DNA from: Rhodospirillaceae bacterium
GTDB taxonomy: Bacteria > Pseudomonadota > Alphaproteobacteria > UBA8366
Reading direction: 5' to 3'
NCBI GenBank assembly: GCA_002716125.1
Contig: PAZH01000031.1
Span: 1 to 64,000 of the forward strand
DNA: 64,000 nucleotides
The notes under the pieces are model-generated. The model saw only the letters and a list, made by a program, of their open reading frames with translations. It did not search any database and was not told where the DNA came from. Positions within the stretch are counted from its first letter, which is position 1; the number at the start of each line of letters is the position of its first letter. Both the position numbers and the translations under genes were made by a program. Positions 50,080 to 58,369 of the stretch are shown here, piece after piece.

Positions 50080-50952
50080 CTACGCGTCCCGGTATTGATC
50101 GATGATTTCGGTCCACCGCGCGAGGTCATCCGGGCCGCTCGCGGACGCGGCCTTCATACCGAACATAGGCATGATCGGGACCAACACACGGTCAACGCCA
50201 GCCTTTACCAGCTCCGGTAGGTCTTCGATCCGCTCCGGCATGCCGACCGTGAACTCGATCGCATCCGGATCACGGCCATTCTCTTCCGCCGTGCGTTTTG
50301 CTAGGTCGAACAGGTCGGTTGGCACACCGCGTGCCGGAAAGAAACCGTCACCGAGCCGACCGGCCCGCCGCGCCGCAGCTTTCGAATGCCCACCGACAAT
50401 GATCGGAACTGAGCCGTTCACAGGTTTCGGCTGCATATGCGCACCTTTAAAGCTGAAGAATTCACCATCATAAGTCGGCATATCGGAAGACCAAAGCTCA
50501 CGCATAACGCCGACATATTCATCGGTGGCCCGGCCACGCGCTTCGAACGGCGCCTTAATCGCAGCGAATTCTTCTTCCATCCAACCGACACCGATACCGA
50601 GGAGAACGCGGCCACCGGTCATGAAATCCATCGTCGCAATTTGCTTCGCCGCGACCACCGGATTGCGTTGCGGCATAATGAGGATACCTGTCGCGAGGTT
50701 AATCTTTTCGGTCCGGGCGCCGACATAGCTCATCCAGATCAGTGGATCGGGCAGCGGGATATCGTTCTTGCCGCCCGCCATTTTTCCGTCGTCGGTGTAA
50801 GGATATTTCGACTCGTAGCCTTCCGGGACCACAACATGATCGACCGTCCATGCGGATTCGAACCCGGCGGCTTCCGCCGCTTGAACCAGTTCGACGGCAT
50901 TTTCAGGCTTCGTATAACGCGCCGTGTTGCAATATCGGACTCCGAACTTCAT
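50080..50952 (-). CDS. LLM class F420-dependent oxidoreductase (tandem paralogue)
   Basis: A 290-residue paralogue of the gene at 49201, with MKFGVRYCNTARYTKPENAVELVQAAEAAGFESAWTVDHV and GTGILIMPQRNPVVAAKQIATMDFMTGGRVLLGIGVGW, plus PIIVGGHSKAAARRAGRLGDGFFP. The stop of the third gene overlaps its ATG by four bases (ATGA at 50949-50952), so translation is coupled. The two paralogues may act on related substrates, or as sequential steps. Confidence 0.93.
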   Translation of the reverse strand: MKFGVRYCNTARYTKPENAVELVQAAEAAGFESAWTVDHVVVPEGYESKYPYTDDGKMAGGKNDIPLPDPLIWMSYVGARTEKINLATGILIMPQRNPVVAAKQIATMDFMTGGRVLLGIGVGWMEEEFAAIKAPFEARGRATDEYVGVMRELWSSDMPTYDGEFFSFKGAHMQPKPVNGSVPIIVGGHSKAAARRAGRLGDGFFPARGVPTDLFDLAKRTAEENGRDPDAIEFTVGMPERIEDLPELVKAGVDRVLVPIMPMFGMKAASASGPDDLARWTEIIDQYRDA

Positions 50953-51869
50953 TTCAGCCTCGCACAGAGCTCGAACAGCTCTTCAATCGCCTTGAATTGA
51001 TTGCCTTGCGCGGAGGACGGCACCAGGATCGGCGTCTTGATGCCGGCATCGTACCAAGCCTCTAGCCCCTCGAGGACTTTGGACGGCGGCCCGTAAAGCG
51101 TGTTGTCGGCCAACCAACGCTCGCTCAGACATTTACCTATCTCTTCCGGGTCATTGCCGTTCGCGATCGCCTTCTCGACACCGGCCATTTCCTCCTCGTA
51201 TCCCGCCTCTTTCCAATAGTTCCGATAATTCGGCAGCTGAGCGTAGTGGGTCAGCGTCTTACGATTGACCGCCGCCGCCGTTGCCTCGTTCTCGTAGATG
51301 CAGGTCGGGATCATATCGCCGATAAAGAAATTCTTATCGTTCCGCTTTTCCATCGGTACCTCGGCCAGGGAGATCGCCATATGGGAGCGCGACCCATTCG
51401 CGAAGACCATGCCTTCGGCGATTTCCGTCGACAACGCGATCATCTTCTTGCGAAGCGTCGCCAGCACGATCGGGGGCAATTCGCCGATCATCTTTGCGCT
51501 GCGAACCGTCGATACAAAGTCTCGGATATCGGAAAGCGGTTTCCCCACCGTCACCCCATAACGTGAGTGAGACGGCGCGTGTGCGACACCGATGCCGAAT
51601 TTGAAGCGGCCGTTCGAGAGTTCGTGTATGAAAGCCGCATGCTGTGCCAAGTCGAGAGGTGCACGGAAATAAATCGGACAAATAGACGTCCCGAATTCGA
51701 TCTTATCGGTCGCCATCGCAAGAGCGGTCGCGAGGGCCATATTGTCGCCAAGTGACGGCATGTAAATTCCCGCAAATCCGCGCTCTTCAGCTTCTTTTGC
51801 GAACTCGATGATCCTGTGGCGGCGGCTCGGGACGGCAGCCAAGGATATAGCGGGCATTTCAATGGGCAT
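50949..51869 (-). CDS. LLM class oxidoreductase, probably F420-dependent
   Basis: A 306-residue LLM enzyme from the ATG at 51869, with GAGAGG seven bases upstream. The start PIEMPAISLAAVPSRRHRIIEFAKEAEERGFAGIYMPSLGD and FGTSICPIYFRAPLDLAQHAAFIHELSNGRFKFGIGV fit the MER-like (methylene-tetrahydromethanopterin reductase-type) branch rather than that of the two paralogues downstream. It heads the three-gene minus-strand operon and overlaps the next gene by four bases. A palindromic repeat of the ATTCCCGC type lies just upstream. Confidence 0.9.
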   Translation of the reverse strand: MPIEMPAISLAAVPSRRHRIIEFAKEAEERGFAGIYMPSLGDNMALATALAMATDKIEFGTSICPIYFRAPLDLAQHAAFIHELSNGRFKFGIGVAHAPSHSRYGVTVGKPLSDIRDFVSTVRSAKMIGELPPIVLATLRKKMIALSTEIAEGMVFANGSRSHMAISLAEVPMEKRNDKNFFIGDMIPTCIYENEATAAAVNRKTLTHYAQLPNYRNYWKEAGYEEEMAGVEKAIANGNDPEEIGKCLSERWLADNTLYGPPSKVLEGLEAWYDAGIKTPILVPSSAQGNQFKAIEELFELCARLK

Positions 51870-51891
51870 GTACTTACCTCTCAAACAAGGC

Positions 51892-51964
51892 CGTCATTCC
51901 CGCGCAGGCGGGAATCCAGTTCGGCGCCAACATTGGCTGGATTCCCGCCTGCGCGGGAATGACG
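51892..51964. repeat. Palindromic repeat of the ATTCCCGC type, inverted pair
   Basis: The arms CGTCATTCCCGCGCAGGCGGG (51892) and ATTCCCGCCTGCGCGGGAAT (51941) are the third locus of this family, after 30693 and 36431. It lies between the divergent LLM genes at 51869 and 52045. Confidence 0.85.
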
Positions 51965-52044
51965 GAAGGTTGCCTGAATTCCGATGACGCCAACTTAAGT
52001 ATGAACTTAGACGATCAGACGCTTTGGGACAGGGAGCGATTTCA

Positions 52045-52893
52045 GTGGATATCGGATTTTTTAGCTACAACACGGAATACGGCATCCGGGCCGACGATCT
52101 GGCGCGGGAATTGGAAGCCCGCGGTTTCGAATCACTTTGGGTCGGCGAACACACGCATATCCCCGCGAGTCGAGAGACCCCTTTCCCCGGCGGCGGCGAC
52201 CTGCCAAAGCCGTACTATCATATGAGCGATCCGTTCGTGACGCTCGCGATGGCCGCTGCCGTTACGAAAAATCTAAAACTCGGCACCGGCATCAGCCTTG
52301 TCGTCGAACACCATCCCATCTCTCTCGCGAAGCAAGTCGCGACGCTCGATCACTATTCCGACGGCCGCTTCCTGTTCGGCATTGGCGGCGGCTGGAATAA
52401 GGAGGAAATGGAGAACCACGGCTTCCCGTTTAATCGTCGCTGGAAAATCTTGCGCGAACGTGTCGAAGCGATGAAGGCGATCTGGACCGAAGAAGAAGCC
52501 AGTTACGACGGCGAGTTCGTAAAATTCGAGCGCATCGTCACAAACCCGAAACCGGCCCAAACGCCGCATCCGCCCGTCTATATGGGCGGCGCCACCGACA
52601 TGTCGTTGAAACGCGTCGCGCGTTACTGCGACGGCTGGATGCCGATTGACGTCTTGCTGCGTGACCCGGAGGCGATGGTCGCCAAAATGCGCGAAGTGGT
52701 AAGCGAAGAAGGTCGCAACCCAGACGAGATCGAGTTGTCTGCTTTCTGCCAGCGAGCACGAGACGGCGACGCGTTGAAAAAGTTCCGGGCCGCCGGCTTC
52801 ACCCGCGCGATCGTCGGTCTCCCCAATCGCAACCGAGACGAAGTGCTGAAGTTCATCGACGGATACATCGGTTTGGGCGAAGAGATCGGTTAA
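52045..52893 (+). CDS. LLM class F420-dependent oxidoreductase
   Basis: A 282-residue LLM enzyme starting with GTG at 52045; GGGAG lies nine bases upstream, and in-frame TTG at 52024 is less likely. The product begins MDIGFFSYNTEYGIRADDLARELEARGFESLWVGEHTHIP, then LGTGISLVVEHHPISLAKQVATLDHYSDGRFLFGIGGGWNKEEM. PVYMGGATDMSLKRVARYCDGWMP is the typical late segment. It belongs to the same family as the enzymes at 49201 and 50080 but is in the opposite orientation. No closely linked partner; 146 bases separate it from the thioesterase on the other strand. Confidence 0.93.
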   Translation: MDIGFFSYNTEYGIRADDLARELEARGFESLWVGEHTHIPASRETPFPGGGDLPKPYYHMSDPFVTLAMAAAVTKNLKLGTGISLVVEHHPISLAKQVATLDHYSDGRFLFGIGGGWNKEEMENHGFPFNRRWKILRERVEAMKAIWTEEEASYDGEFVKFERIVTNPKPAQTPHPPVYMGGATDMSLKRVARYCDGWMPIDVLLRDPEAMVAKMREVVSEEGRNPDEIELSAFCQRARDGDALKKFRAAGFTRAIVGLPNRNRDEVLKFIDGYIGLGEEIG

Positions 52894-52905
52894 ACGGTCA
52901 GGTTT

Positions 52906-53030
52906 GTCGTTCCGGGGCTCGCGGAGCGAGAACCCGGAATTTATACCAGGGCGCTACATTCAATCATCTGAACACCGGATTATTCTCAGGCTAAAATTCC
53001 GGATGGCCCTGTGGGCTTCCGGAATGACGA
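52906..53030. repeat. Paired inverted repeats of a second type (GTCGTTCCGG.../...CCGGAATGAC)
   Basis: Starts GTCGTTCCGGGGCTCGCGGAGCGAG... and ends ...GGGCTTCCGGAATGACG, the two ends being inverted copies about 125 bases apart. It fills the convergent gap between the LLM gene and the thioesterase. Different in sequence from the ATTCCCGC family, though the ends resemble it. Confidence 0.6.
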
Positions 53031-53039
53031 ATATCAGTG

Positions 53040-53534
53040 TTACTTCCGCCGCACCTGAATTTGGCGGCCAAGGTTCTCCGGCAGCGGCAAATCTTTTTGC
53101 GCTTCGTAAATCGCCCGAATGCGTCCGTAAATTTCGGGCGGGAACGGCGAGACTTTACGGACGGACATATCGATGTGAAGGGTAATCGCCTCGGCCTCAG
53201 CCGCAAGGTAGCCCTTCTCCGCGTGATACATTTCCTGCCAGTAATGGAACCGCTTCTCGTCGCATTCGATGATGCGATAGGTAAAGCGGAGCAAGTCGCC
53301 TTCCATCACTTCCTGGACGTAACGAATGTGATAGTCACCGACGAAGGTCCCAATATTGTTCGCCTTGCGATACTCGTTCGTATAGCCGATCGCCTTGGAG
53401 ACCGCGCCTGCTGCCTCATCGAACGCCATCAGGTAATACGCGACATTCATGTGGCCGTTGTGATCGATCCATTCGGGGCGAACACGCTCCGTGTGAATTT
53501 CAAGCGGCGCCGCGGTAGCGAGAGTATCTGGCAT
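53040..53534 (-). CDS. Acyl-CoA thioesterase-like protein (hotdog, 4HBT type)
   Basis: A 164-residue hotdog protein from the ATG at 53534, which has AAGGA six bases upstream (several in-frame ATGs precede it). The signature is WIDHNGHMNVAYYLMAFDEA, with the Asp of the 4-hydroxybenzoyl-CoA thioesterase family (D in the DHNGHMN block). GDYHIRYVQEVMEGDLLRFTYRI is the long strand. It hydrolyses acyl-CoA, releasing CoA and free acid, perhaps to relieve CoA trapping in nearby pathways. It is convergent with an LLM gene and lies ahead of a CaiB/BaiF gene on the opposite strand. Confidence 0.92.
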   Translation of the reverse strand: MPDTLATAAPLEIHTERVRPEWIDHNGHMNVAYYLMAFDEAAGAVSKAIGYTNEYRKANNIGTFVGDYHIRYVQEVMEGDLLRFTYRIIECDEKRFHYWQEMYHAEKGYLAAEAEAITLHIDMSVRKVSPFPPEIYGRIRAIYEAQKDLPLPENLGRQIQVRRK

Positions 53535-53566
53535 CATCATTCCTTCCATCGTGCAGCCCACTCATA

Positions 53567-53641
53567 CAAAACCCCATCCTGAAGCTGTCGAAGGACGAGG
53601 TTTTGTCCGACTGCTCATACTTCGACTAGCTCAGTATGAGG
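53567..53641. repeat. Paired palindromic repeat of a third type
   Basis: Two elements, CAAAACC...GAGGTTTTG (53567-53605) and CTCATACTTCGACTAGCTCAGTATGAG (53614-53640), the second nearly a perfect palindrome. They contain the common core (C)TCCTGAAGCTGTCGAAGGA / TTCGACTAGCTCAG and lie ahead of the CaiB/BaiF gene at 53739. Confidence 0.6.
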
Positions 53642-53738
53642 TGCATGTTTGGCCGAGAATTTACTCAGGAATCGCGAAATGAAAAGCCATCGTCGCACGG
53701 AATTTCCGGGCCATATCGCTTCCGGGAGGTAGGACACG

Positions 53739-54944
53739 ATGGGATACGACGCACCGTTCGAAGGTTTGACCGTAGTGGATTTGAGCCAAGGCATTGCGGG
53801 GCCTTACTGCGGCATGCTCCTCGCGCAGCAGGGGGCAAACGTTATCAAAGTCGAACCGGTCGACGGCGGCGACTGGGCGCGCGCCCTCGGCATTTCCTAC
53901 GACGGACAGACGGCCTACACGATCACGGGCAATATCGGGAAGCGGAGTCTCGCCCTCGACCTCAAGAGCGACGCCGGAAAGGAAGTGCTCTGGCAACTCG
54001 CGGAAAAAACGGACGTCTTCATGGAAGGGTATCGACCGGGCGTCATATCGCGCCTCGGCTTTGGATATGAAGACCTCTCACGGCGAAACCCAGGTGTCGT
54101 TTACCTCTCCGTATCGGGTTTCGGGCAAGCGGGTCCCTTGGCGGGACGGCCCGCACTGGATCCCGCCCTGCAGGCGCTGACGGGCATGATGAGTTCCAAC
54201 AAGGGTGAGGACGGTATTCCACACCGTGTGATGTTCATTCCGGTCGACATGGCAACCGGACTCTATTCGTTTCAGGCGCTGTCGTCCGCGCTCTATGCGC
54301 GGCGTGACGAAGACAAAGGTTGTTATATCGATAATTCGCTGATGCGGTCCGGCCTGGCCCTGCAAAGCGTGCGGCTGATCGCCAATACGCTCGAAGGCGG
54401 CGAGATGACACCCGGGGCCGCCCCTCACGGCGTCTTTTCGACAAAAGACGGTTGGATCATACTCGTGGTCCTACGCAACGGCGAGTTCACGCCATTCTGC
54501 GAAGCGATCCAACGACCGGACCTCGCCGCAGATCCGCAGTTCGAAACAGCGGTCAGCCGTCACGAACATGCAGACATTCTCACACCCGCAATCAACGAGG
54601 CCATGTCGCAAGAAACATCCAAATATTGGTCCGAGCGTCTGACCGATGCCGGCATCGTGCACGAGATTCTGAACGATTACCCCGACTTCCTAGAACACCC
54701 TCAAGCAAAGGCGGACAATACAGTGAGTTGGCTGGACCAGCCGGGCCTGGCGGGGCCTGCCCCGGTCCCAAGTCTCGCCGGCATCACGCCGCCGGCGAAC
54801 GGCTCCCCCAGAGGCACATCTCCTTTGCTTGGCCAACATTCGCGCGAAATCCTTATGGAACTCGATTACAGCCCGGATCGCATTGACGCCCTCGCCCGCG
54901 AACGCGTTATCAGCGGGCCCGATTTACCGACCGCCACCGCTTGA
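53739..54944 (+). CDS. CaiB/BaiF family III CoA-transferase
   Basis: A 401-residue family III CoA-transferase. VVDLSQGIAGPYCGMLLAQQGANVIKVE is the N-terminal CoA-binding segment. GFGQAGP is at 128-134 and the catalytic Asp is D141 (GRPALDPALQALTG). GGGAGGTAGGACACG before the ATG is a strong ribosome-binding site. It heads a plus-strand set that goes on with a two-chain hydratase and an F420-dependent LLM enzyme, so it may activate the acid which those enzymes then process. This makes a third member of its family in the window. Confidence 0.94.
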   Translation: MGYDAPFEGLTVVDLSQGIAGPYCGMLLAQQGANVIKVEPVDGGDWARALGISYDGQTAYTITGNIGKRSLALDLKSDAGKEVLWQLAEKTDVFMEGYRPGVISRLGFGYEDLSRRNPGVVYLSVSGFGQAGPLAGRPALDPALQALTGMMSSNKGEDGIPHRVMFIPVDMATGLYSFQALSSALYARRDEDKGCYIDNSLMRSGLALQSVRLIANTLEGGEMTPGAAPHGVFSTKDGWIILVVLRNGEFTPFCEAIQRPDLAADPQFETAVSRHEHADILTPAINEAMSQETSKYWSERLTDAGIVHEILNDYPDFLEHPQAKADNTVSWLDQPGLAGPAPVPSLAGITPPANGSPRGTSPLLGQHSREILMELDYSPDRIDALARERVISGPDLPTATA

Positions 54945-55008
54945 CCATGGGCCTTAGAATCACATCCTCTCTTCCTGCCTAGGGAGCACAGGACGAAGGA
55001 GAGATTCC

Positions 55009-55494
55009 GTGGCCGATAAAGTAAAAATGCCAGTCGAGGGCTCGCATATCATGATGTTTGCGCGCTCGCTGCTAGACGATAACCCGATTTACAGCGATGC
55101 CGAGTATGCCGCTAAGAGCGAGGCCGGTAGCGTCATCGCACCGCCGACATTCGGTCGCGCGGTTGCACAGTTCGATCCGGACTATCATCTTCGCCCAAAA
55201 TCTGGTGAGAAATGGTTCGGCTCAGGCAAGAATCCGACCGGCCTCGACGGCCCCGCCCCATCAACGGGTGGCCTGCACGCCGAACAGCATTACGAATACC
55301 ATCGCCATCTGAAGCCAGGCGACCAACTGACGATGACCTCGCAGCCGGGCAATACCTGGGAGAAAGAAAGCAAGCGCGCCGGTCTCCTGAAGTTTACCGA
55401 GACGGTGTTCGAATTTCACGATCAAGACGGCGAATTGGTCCTGACCATGCGTTCGGTCGGCGTGAAGACCGAGAAGCCGGTCGAGCAAAGCTAA
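55009..55494 (+). CDS. FAS1-like/MaoC dehydratase domain protein, subunit A
   Basis: A 161-residue hotdog protein starting with GTG at 55009, with AAGGAGAG five bases upstream. It resembles the N-terminal hotdog of double-hotdog hydratases and mycobacterial HadA-like subunits: MPVEGSHIMMFARSLLDDNPIYSD is the conserved entry, VIAPPTF follows, and EQHYEYHRHLKPGDQLT the long strand. Such a subunit lacks the catalytic Asp-His and works with a MaoC-type partner; the next gene, 12 bases downstream, encodes one. Together they would be a 3-hydroxyacyl-CoA or acyl-ACP dehydratase. Confidence 0.88.
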   Translation: MADKVKMPVEGSHIMMFARSLLDDNPIYSDAEYAAKSEAGSVIAPPTFGRAVAQFDPDYHLRPKSGEKWFGSGKNPTGLDGPAPSTGGLHAEQHYEYHRHLKPGDQLTMTSQPGNTWEKESKRAGLLKFTETVFEFHDQDGELVLTMRSVGVKTEKPVEQS

Positions 55495-55506
55495 GGGAGA
55501 AGAACG

Positions 55507-55929
55507 ATGGCACTTAGCGCAAAAGATTTAAATCCGGGCGACGAACATAGCGAAGTCGTCGCCGACAACCTCAGCCGCACGCAGCTGGTCATGTATTCGG
55601 GCGCATCCGGCGACTACAACCCCTTGCACTCCGACGAGCCTTACACAACGGAAGTTGCGGGCTATCCAAGCGTCTTTGCGCACGGCATGCTGACCATGGG
55701 GCTAACCGGCAAAATGCTGACGAACTATGTCGGCGACGCCCGCCTGACAAAATTCGGTGTGCGTTTCACCAACCAGGTGTGGCCGGGCGACACGCTGACC
55801 GCAACGGCGGTCGTGACCGAAATCCGCCAAGAAGGCGACGATAAGCTCGTCGACTTGGACGTCAATACGACGAACCAGGACGGCACGACCGTCGTCAGCG
55901 GCTATGCCACGGCAAAAGTCGACGATTAA
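55507..55929 (+). CDS. MaoC-like dehydratase, subunit B
   Basis: A 140-residue MaoC-domain hotdog. The hydratase-2 motif is intact as YSGASGDYNPLHSDEPYTTE, with Asp and His in the normal positions five residues apart. The overhang segment FAHGMLTMGLTGKMLTNYVG follows. With the upstream subunit it forms a two-chain dehydratase for an enoyl- or 3-hydroxyacyl thioester. GGGAGAAGA precedes the ATG. The next gene, an F420-dependent LLM enzyme, is 82 bases downstream after a hairpin-forming repeat. Confidence 0.93.
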   Translation: MALSAKDLNPGDEHSEVVADNLSRTQLVMYSGASGDYNPLHSDEPYTTEVAGYPSVFAHGMLTMGLTGKMLTNYVGDARLTKFGVRFTNQVWPGDTLTATAVVTEIRQEGDDKLVDLDVNTTNQDGTTVVSGYATAKVDD

Positions 55930-55949
55930 TTGAATTGCCTCCACTCAGG

Positions 55950-55985
55950 CCCTCTCCCGCGATGGGAGAGGGTTTGGGTGAGGGG
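55950..55985. repeat. Hairpin repeat CCCTCTCCCGCGATGGGAGAGGG plus GTGAGGGG tail
   Basis: A 23-base hairpin (55950-55972) with an adjacent TTTGGGTGAGGGG is a common proteobacterial repeat. It lies between the MaoC subunit and the LLM gene and may attenuate read-through, though no T-run follows. Confidence 0.5.
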
Positions 55986-56011
55986 AAGGCTCTAAAAGAG
56001 GGATTCGCCCG

Positions 56012-57061
56012 ATGAAGCTTGGTCTTTCGATTGGTTATTCCGGCGCGCAAATGGACTTGCCGGTCGAACGCATCTTGCGGGCGGAAAAACTCGGCTATGA
56101 CAGCGTATGGACGGCGGAAGCATACGGTTCCGACGCGATTACGCCTTTAGCGTATCTCGCGGCCATCACCAAACGGATAAAACTCGGCACCGGAATCATC
56201 CAAGTCTCGGCCCGTACGCCCGCCAACTGCGCGATGAGCATGGGCACGGTCGATGCCCTTGCGGGTGGCGGGCGCGCGATTGCGGGCCTCGGCGTCTCGG
56301 GACCGCAGATCGTCGAGGGGTGGTACGGTCAGCCCTGGGGCAAGCCGTACTACTGGCTGAAAGATTATGCCGCCATCATGCGCAAGATATGGCAACGAGA
56401 AGAAGGTCTGACGCACGACGGCAAGCAACTTCAATTGCCCTATACGGGCGAAGGCGGTCTCGGCGTCGGCAAGCCGCTGAAGTCGATCCTGCACATGAAC
56501 CCGGATATCCCGATCTATATCGGCTCCGGCAACGAAGCGACCGTGCGCCTGACCGGCGAGATCGCAGACGGCTGGCTGCCGCTCGGCTTTATGCCGGGGA
56601 CGATGGATGAATACAAACCGTGGCTCGAAGAAGGTTTCAAAAGGGCCGGCAACGGCAAGAGCTGGGACAATTTTGAAATCCAGGCCCGCGTCTTCGTCGA
56701 TGTAGATGAGGACGTGAAAGCGTCGATCGACCGCCTCAAGCCCCGCGAAGCCCTCTACATCGGCGGGATGGGTCATAAGGATAAGAACTTCCACAAGGAC
56801 ATGTTCATCCGCCGCGGCTACAAGGACGAAGCCGACAGGATCCAGGAACTGTACCTGGCTGGCCATAAGGAAGAAGCCATTGCGACCATCCCGGACGAGT
56901 GGATCGATTCACGTGGTCTGATGGGTCCGCCCGATCGGATCAAACAACGCTTCAAAGCTTGGGAAGATTCGGGTGCCACCAGTATCACGGTTGCCCCGGC
57001 GCAAGACGCCGCCGTGGACCTGATGGCAGAGCTCGCGCGCCTCAATCCGCCGCGGGACTAG
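56012..57061 (+). CDS. LLM class F420-dependent oxidoreductase
   Basis: A 349-residue LLM enzyme of the longer F420-dependent branch. It starts MKLGLSIGYSGAQMDLPVERILRAEKLGYDSVWTAEAYGSD, followed by LGTGIIQVSARTPANCAMSMGTVDALAGGGRAIAGLGVSGPQIVEGWYG. IYIGSGNEATVRLTGEIADGWLPLGF is the late motif. It is a paralogue of the gene at 60313 (compare that gene's GLGPSGPQVIEGWYG). Its 3' end overlaps the convergent MFS gene by 20 bases. Linked upstream to the two-chain dehydratase and CoA-transferase. Confidence 0.94.
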   Translation: MKLGLSIGYSGAQMDLPVERILRAEKLGYDSVWTAEAYGSDAITPLAYLAAITKRIKLGTGIIQVSARTPANCAMSMGTVDALAGGGRAIAGLGVSGPQIVEGWYGQPWGKPYYWLKDYAAIMRKIWQREEGLTHDGKQLQLPYTGEGGLGVGKPLKSILHMNPDIPIYIGSGNEATVRLTGEIADGWLPLGFMPGTMDEYKPWLEEGFKRAGNGKSWDNFEIQARVFVDVDEDVKASIDRLKPREALYIGGMGHKDKNFHKDMFIRRGYKDEADRIQELYLAGHKEEAIATIPDEWIDSRGLMGPPDRIKQRFKAWEDSGATSITVAPAQDAAVDLMAELARLNPPRD

Positions 57062-58340
57062 ACCCCAGCTCGCGCCGCAACCGCTGCATGTAATACACGA
57101 CACCCAGGTTCAAGGCGGCAACGATCAGGAAAAGATCTGGCACGCTATAGCCAGCATCCAGGATCATACCGGCGACAACCGAGCCGACGGCCATGAACAG
57201 TGCGTTAAGGATGTTATTGCCAGCCACGACTTGAGAACGTTCTTTCTCGTCGCTGAGCGTCTGCATCATCGCATAGAGCGGCACTGCGAAAATACCGCCA
57301 CAGATCGAAACGCCGAGCAGATCGGCAATGACCTGCCAGTTCTCGGGCGCTTCCAGAAACATGCCAAGTGTCACCGTCGCAGCACCAGGGCCTTCCGGGC
57401 TAGCGAACCATAGATCGGCCATAAACACGGACATGCCGAAGGCAGCGGCCGGAACGTATTTAGCCGAAATCTCCCCTTTCAACAGACCGTTACAGAACAT
57501 CGACCCGATGGAAATGCCAACGGTCGCCACGACCATGAGGAAGGTAATCACCTCGTGATCCGCATTGAAGTTCGATTTCGCCAGGTTTGGAAACTGGGTC
57601 AATAGCGTGATCCCAACCAGCCAAAACCACGAAATACCGAGTATCGACCGGTAGACCGGACGGTCCGCGCGGATACGGCGGATAATGCGATAGGTCTGCG
57701 TGACGATGTTGTAGCTGATCCTCAATTCCGGTTGCGGTGCAGCCGCCTGCGGGATTCCATAACTGCACATCCATCCAATCACCGCGAGCCCAAAGACGAT
57801 CGCCGCGACGATATTCACCCCGTTCTCCCAGCCCGCCGTAAGGCCGCCGATAATCGTGCCCACGAGGATCGCGAGAAAGGTACCAGCCTCGACAAAAGCG
57901 TTGCCGCCGATGAGTTCGTTCTTGCGCAACAAAGTCGGAAGGATGCTGTACTTCAACGGTCCGAAGAAAGAGGACTGCACGCCCATGAGGAACAGCACGG
58001 TGAGCAGCCAATAAACATCACCGAACTGAAGCGCGGCAACACCGGCGCCCATGATCACGACCTCAGCGAGCTTGATCCACCGGATCATGCGGGATTTCTC
58101 GTATTTGTCCGCGAGCTGCCCCGCGGTCGCAGAGAAAATGAAGAACGGTAGGATGAATATTCCGGACGCGAGCGTCACCAAAACGGCTTCTTCCATCGGG
58201 ACTTCGCGCCCGAGCGTGAAGAGGATCAGGATCAATAATGCATTCTTAAAGACATTGTCGTTCGCAGCGCCCAGCAAGACAGTTACGAAAAGCGGCAAGA
58301 AGCGCCGCGTCTTCAAAAGATGAAATTGCGATTCTCCCAT
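57042..58340 (-). CDS. MFS transporter of the LplT/Aas type
   Basis: A 432-residue, 12-helix permease. LKTRRFLPLFVTVLLGAANDNVFKNALLILI near the start is characteristic of the lysophospholipid transporter LplT and of the membrane domain of Aas fusion proteins. GQLADKYEKSRMIRWIKLAEV is the loop motif. In E. coli LplT flips lyso-phosphatidylethanolamine for re-acylation by Aas; no acyltransferase partner is adjacent. Overlaps the convergent LLM gene by 20 bases. The ATG at 58340 has a plausible purine stretch only. Confidence 0.9.
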   Translation of the reverse strand: MGESQFHLLKTRRFLPLFVTVLLGAANDNVFKNALLILILFTLGREVPMEEAVLVTLASGIFILPFFIFSATAGQLADKYEKSRMIRWIKLAEVVIMGAGVAALQFGDVYWLLTVLFLMGVQSSFFGPLKYSILPTLLRKNELIGGNAFVEAGTFLAILVGTIIGGLTAGWENGVNIVAAIVFGLAVIGWMCSYGIPQAAAPQPELRISYNIVTQTYRIIRRIRADRPVYRSILGISWFWLVGITLLTQFPNLAKSNFNADHEVITFLMVVATVGISIGSMFCNGLLKGEISAKYVPAAAFGMSVFMADLWFASPEGPGAATVTLGMFLEAPENWQVIADLLGVSICGGIFAVPLYAMMQTLSDEKERSQVVAGNNILNALFMAVGSVVAGMILDAGYSVPDLFLIVAALNLGVVYYMQRLRRELGSSPAAD

Positions 58341-58369
58341 CTAGCGCGCTCCCGCTTTGGCCACGCTAA

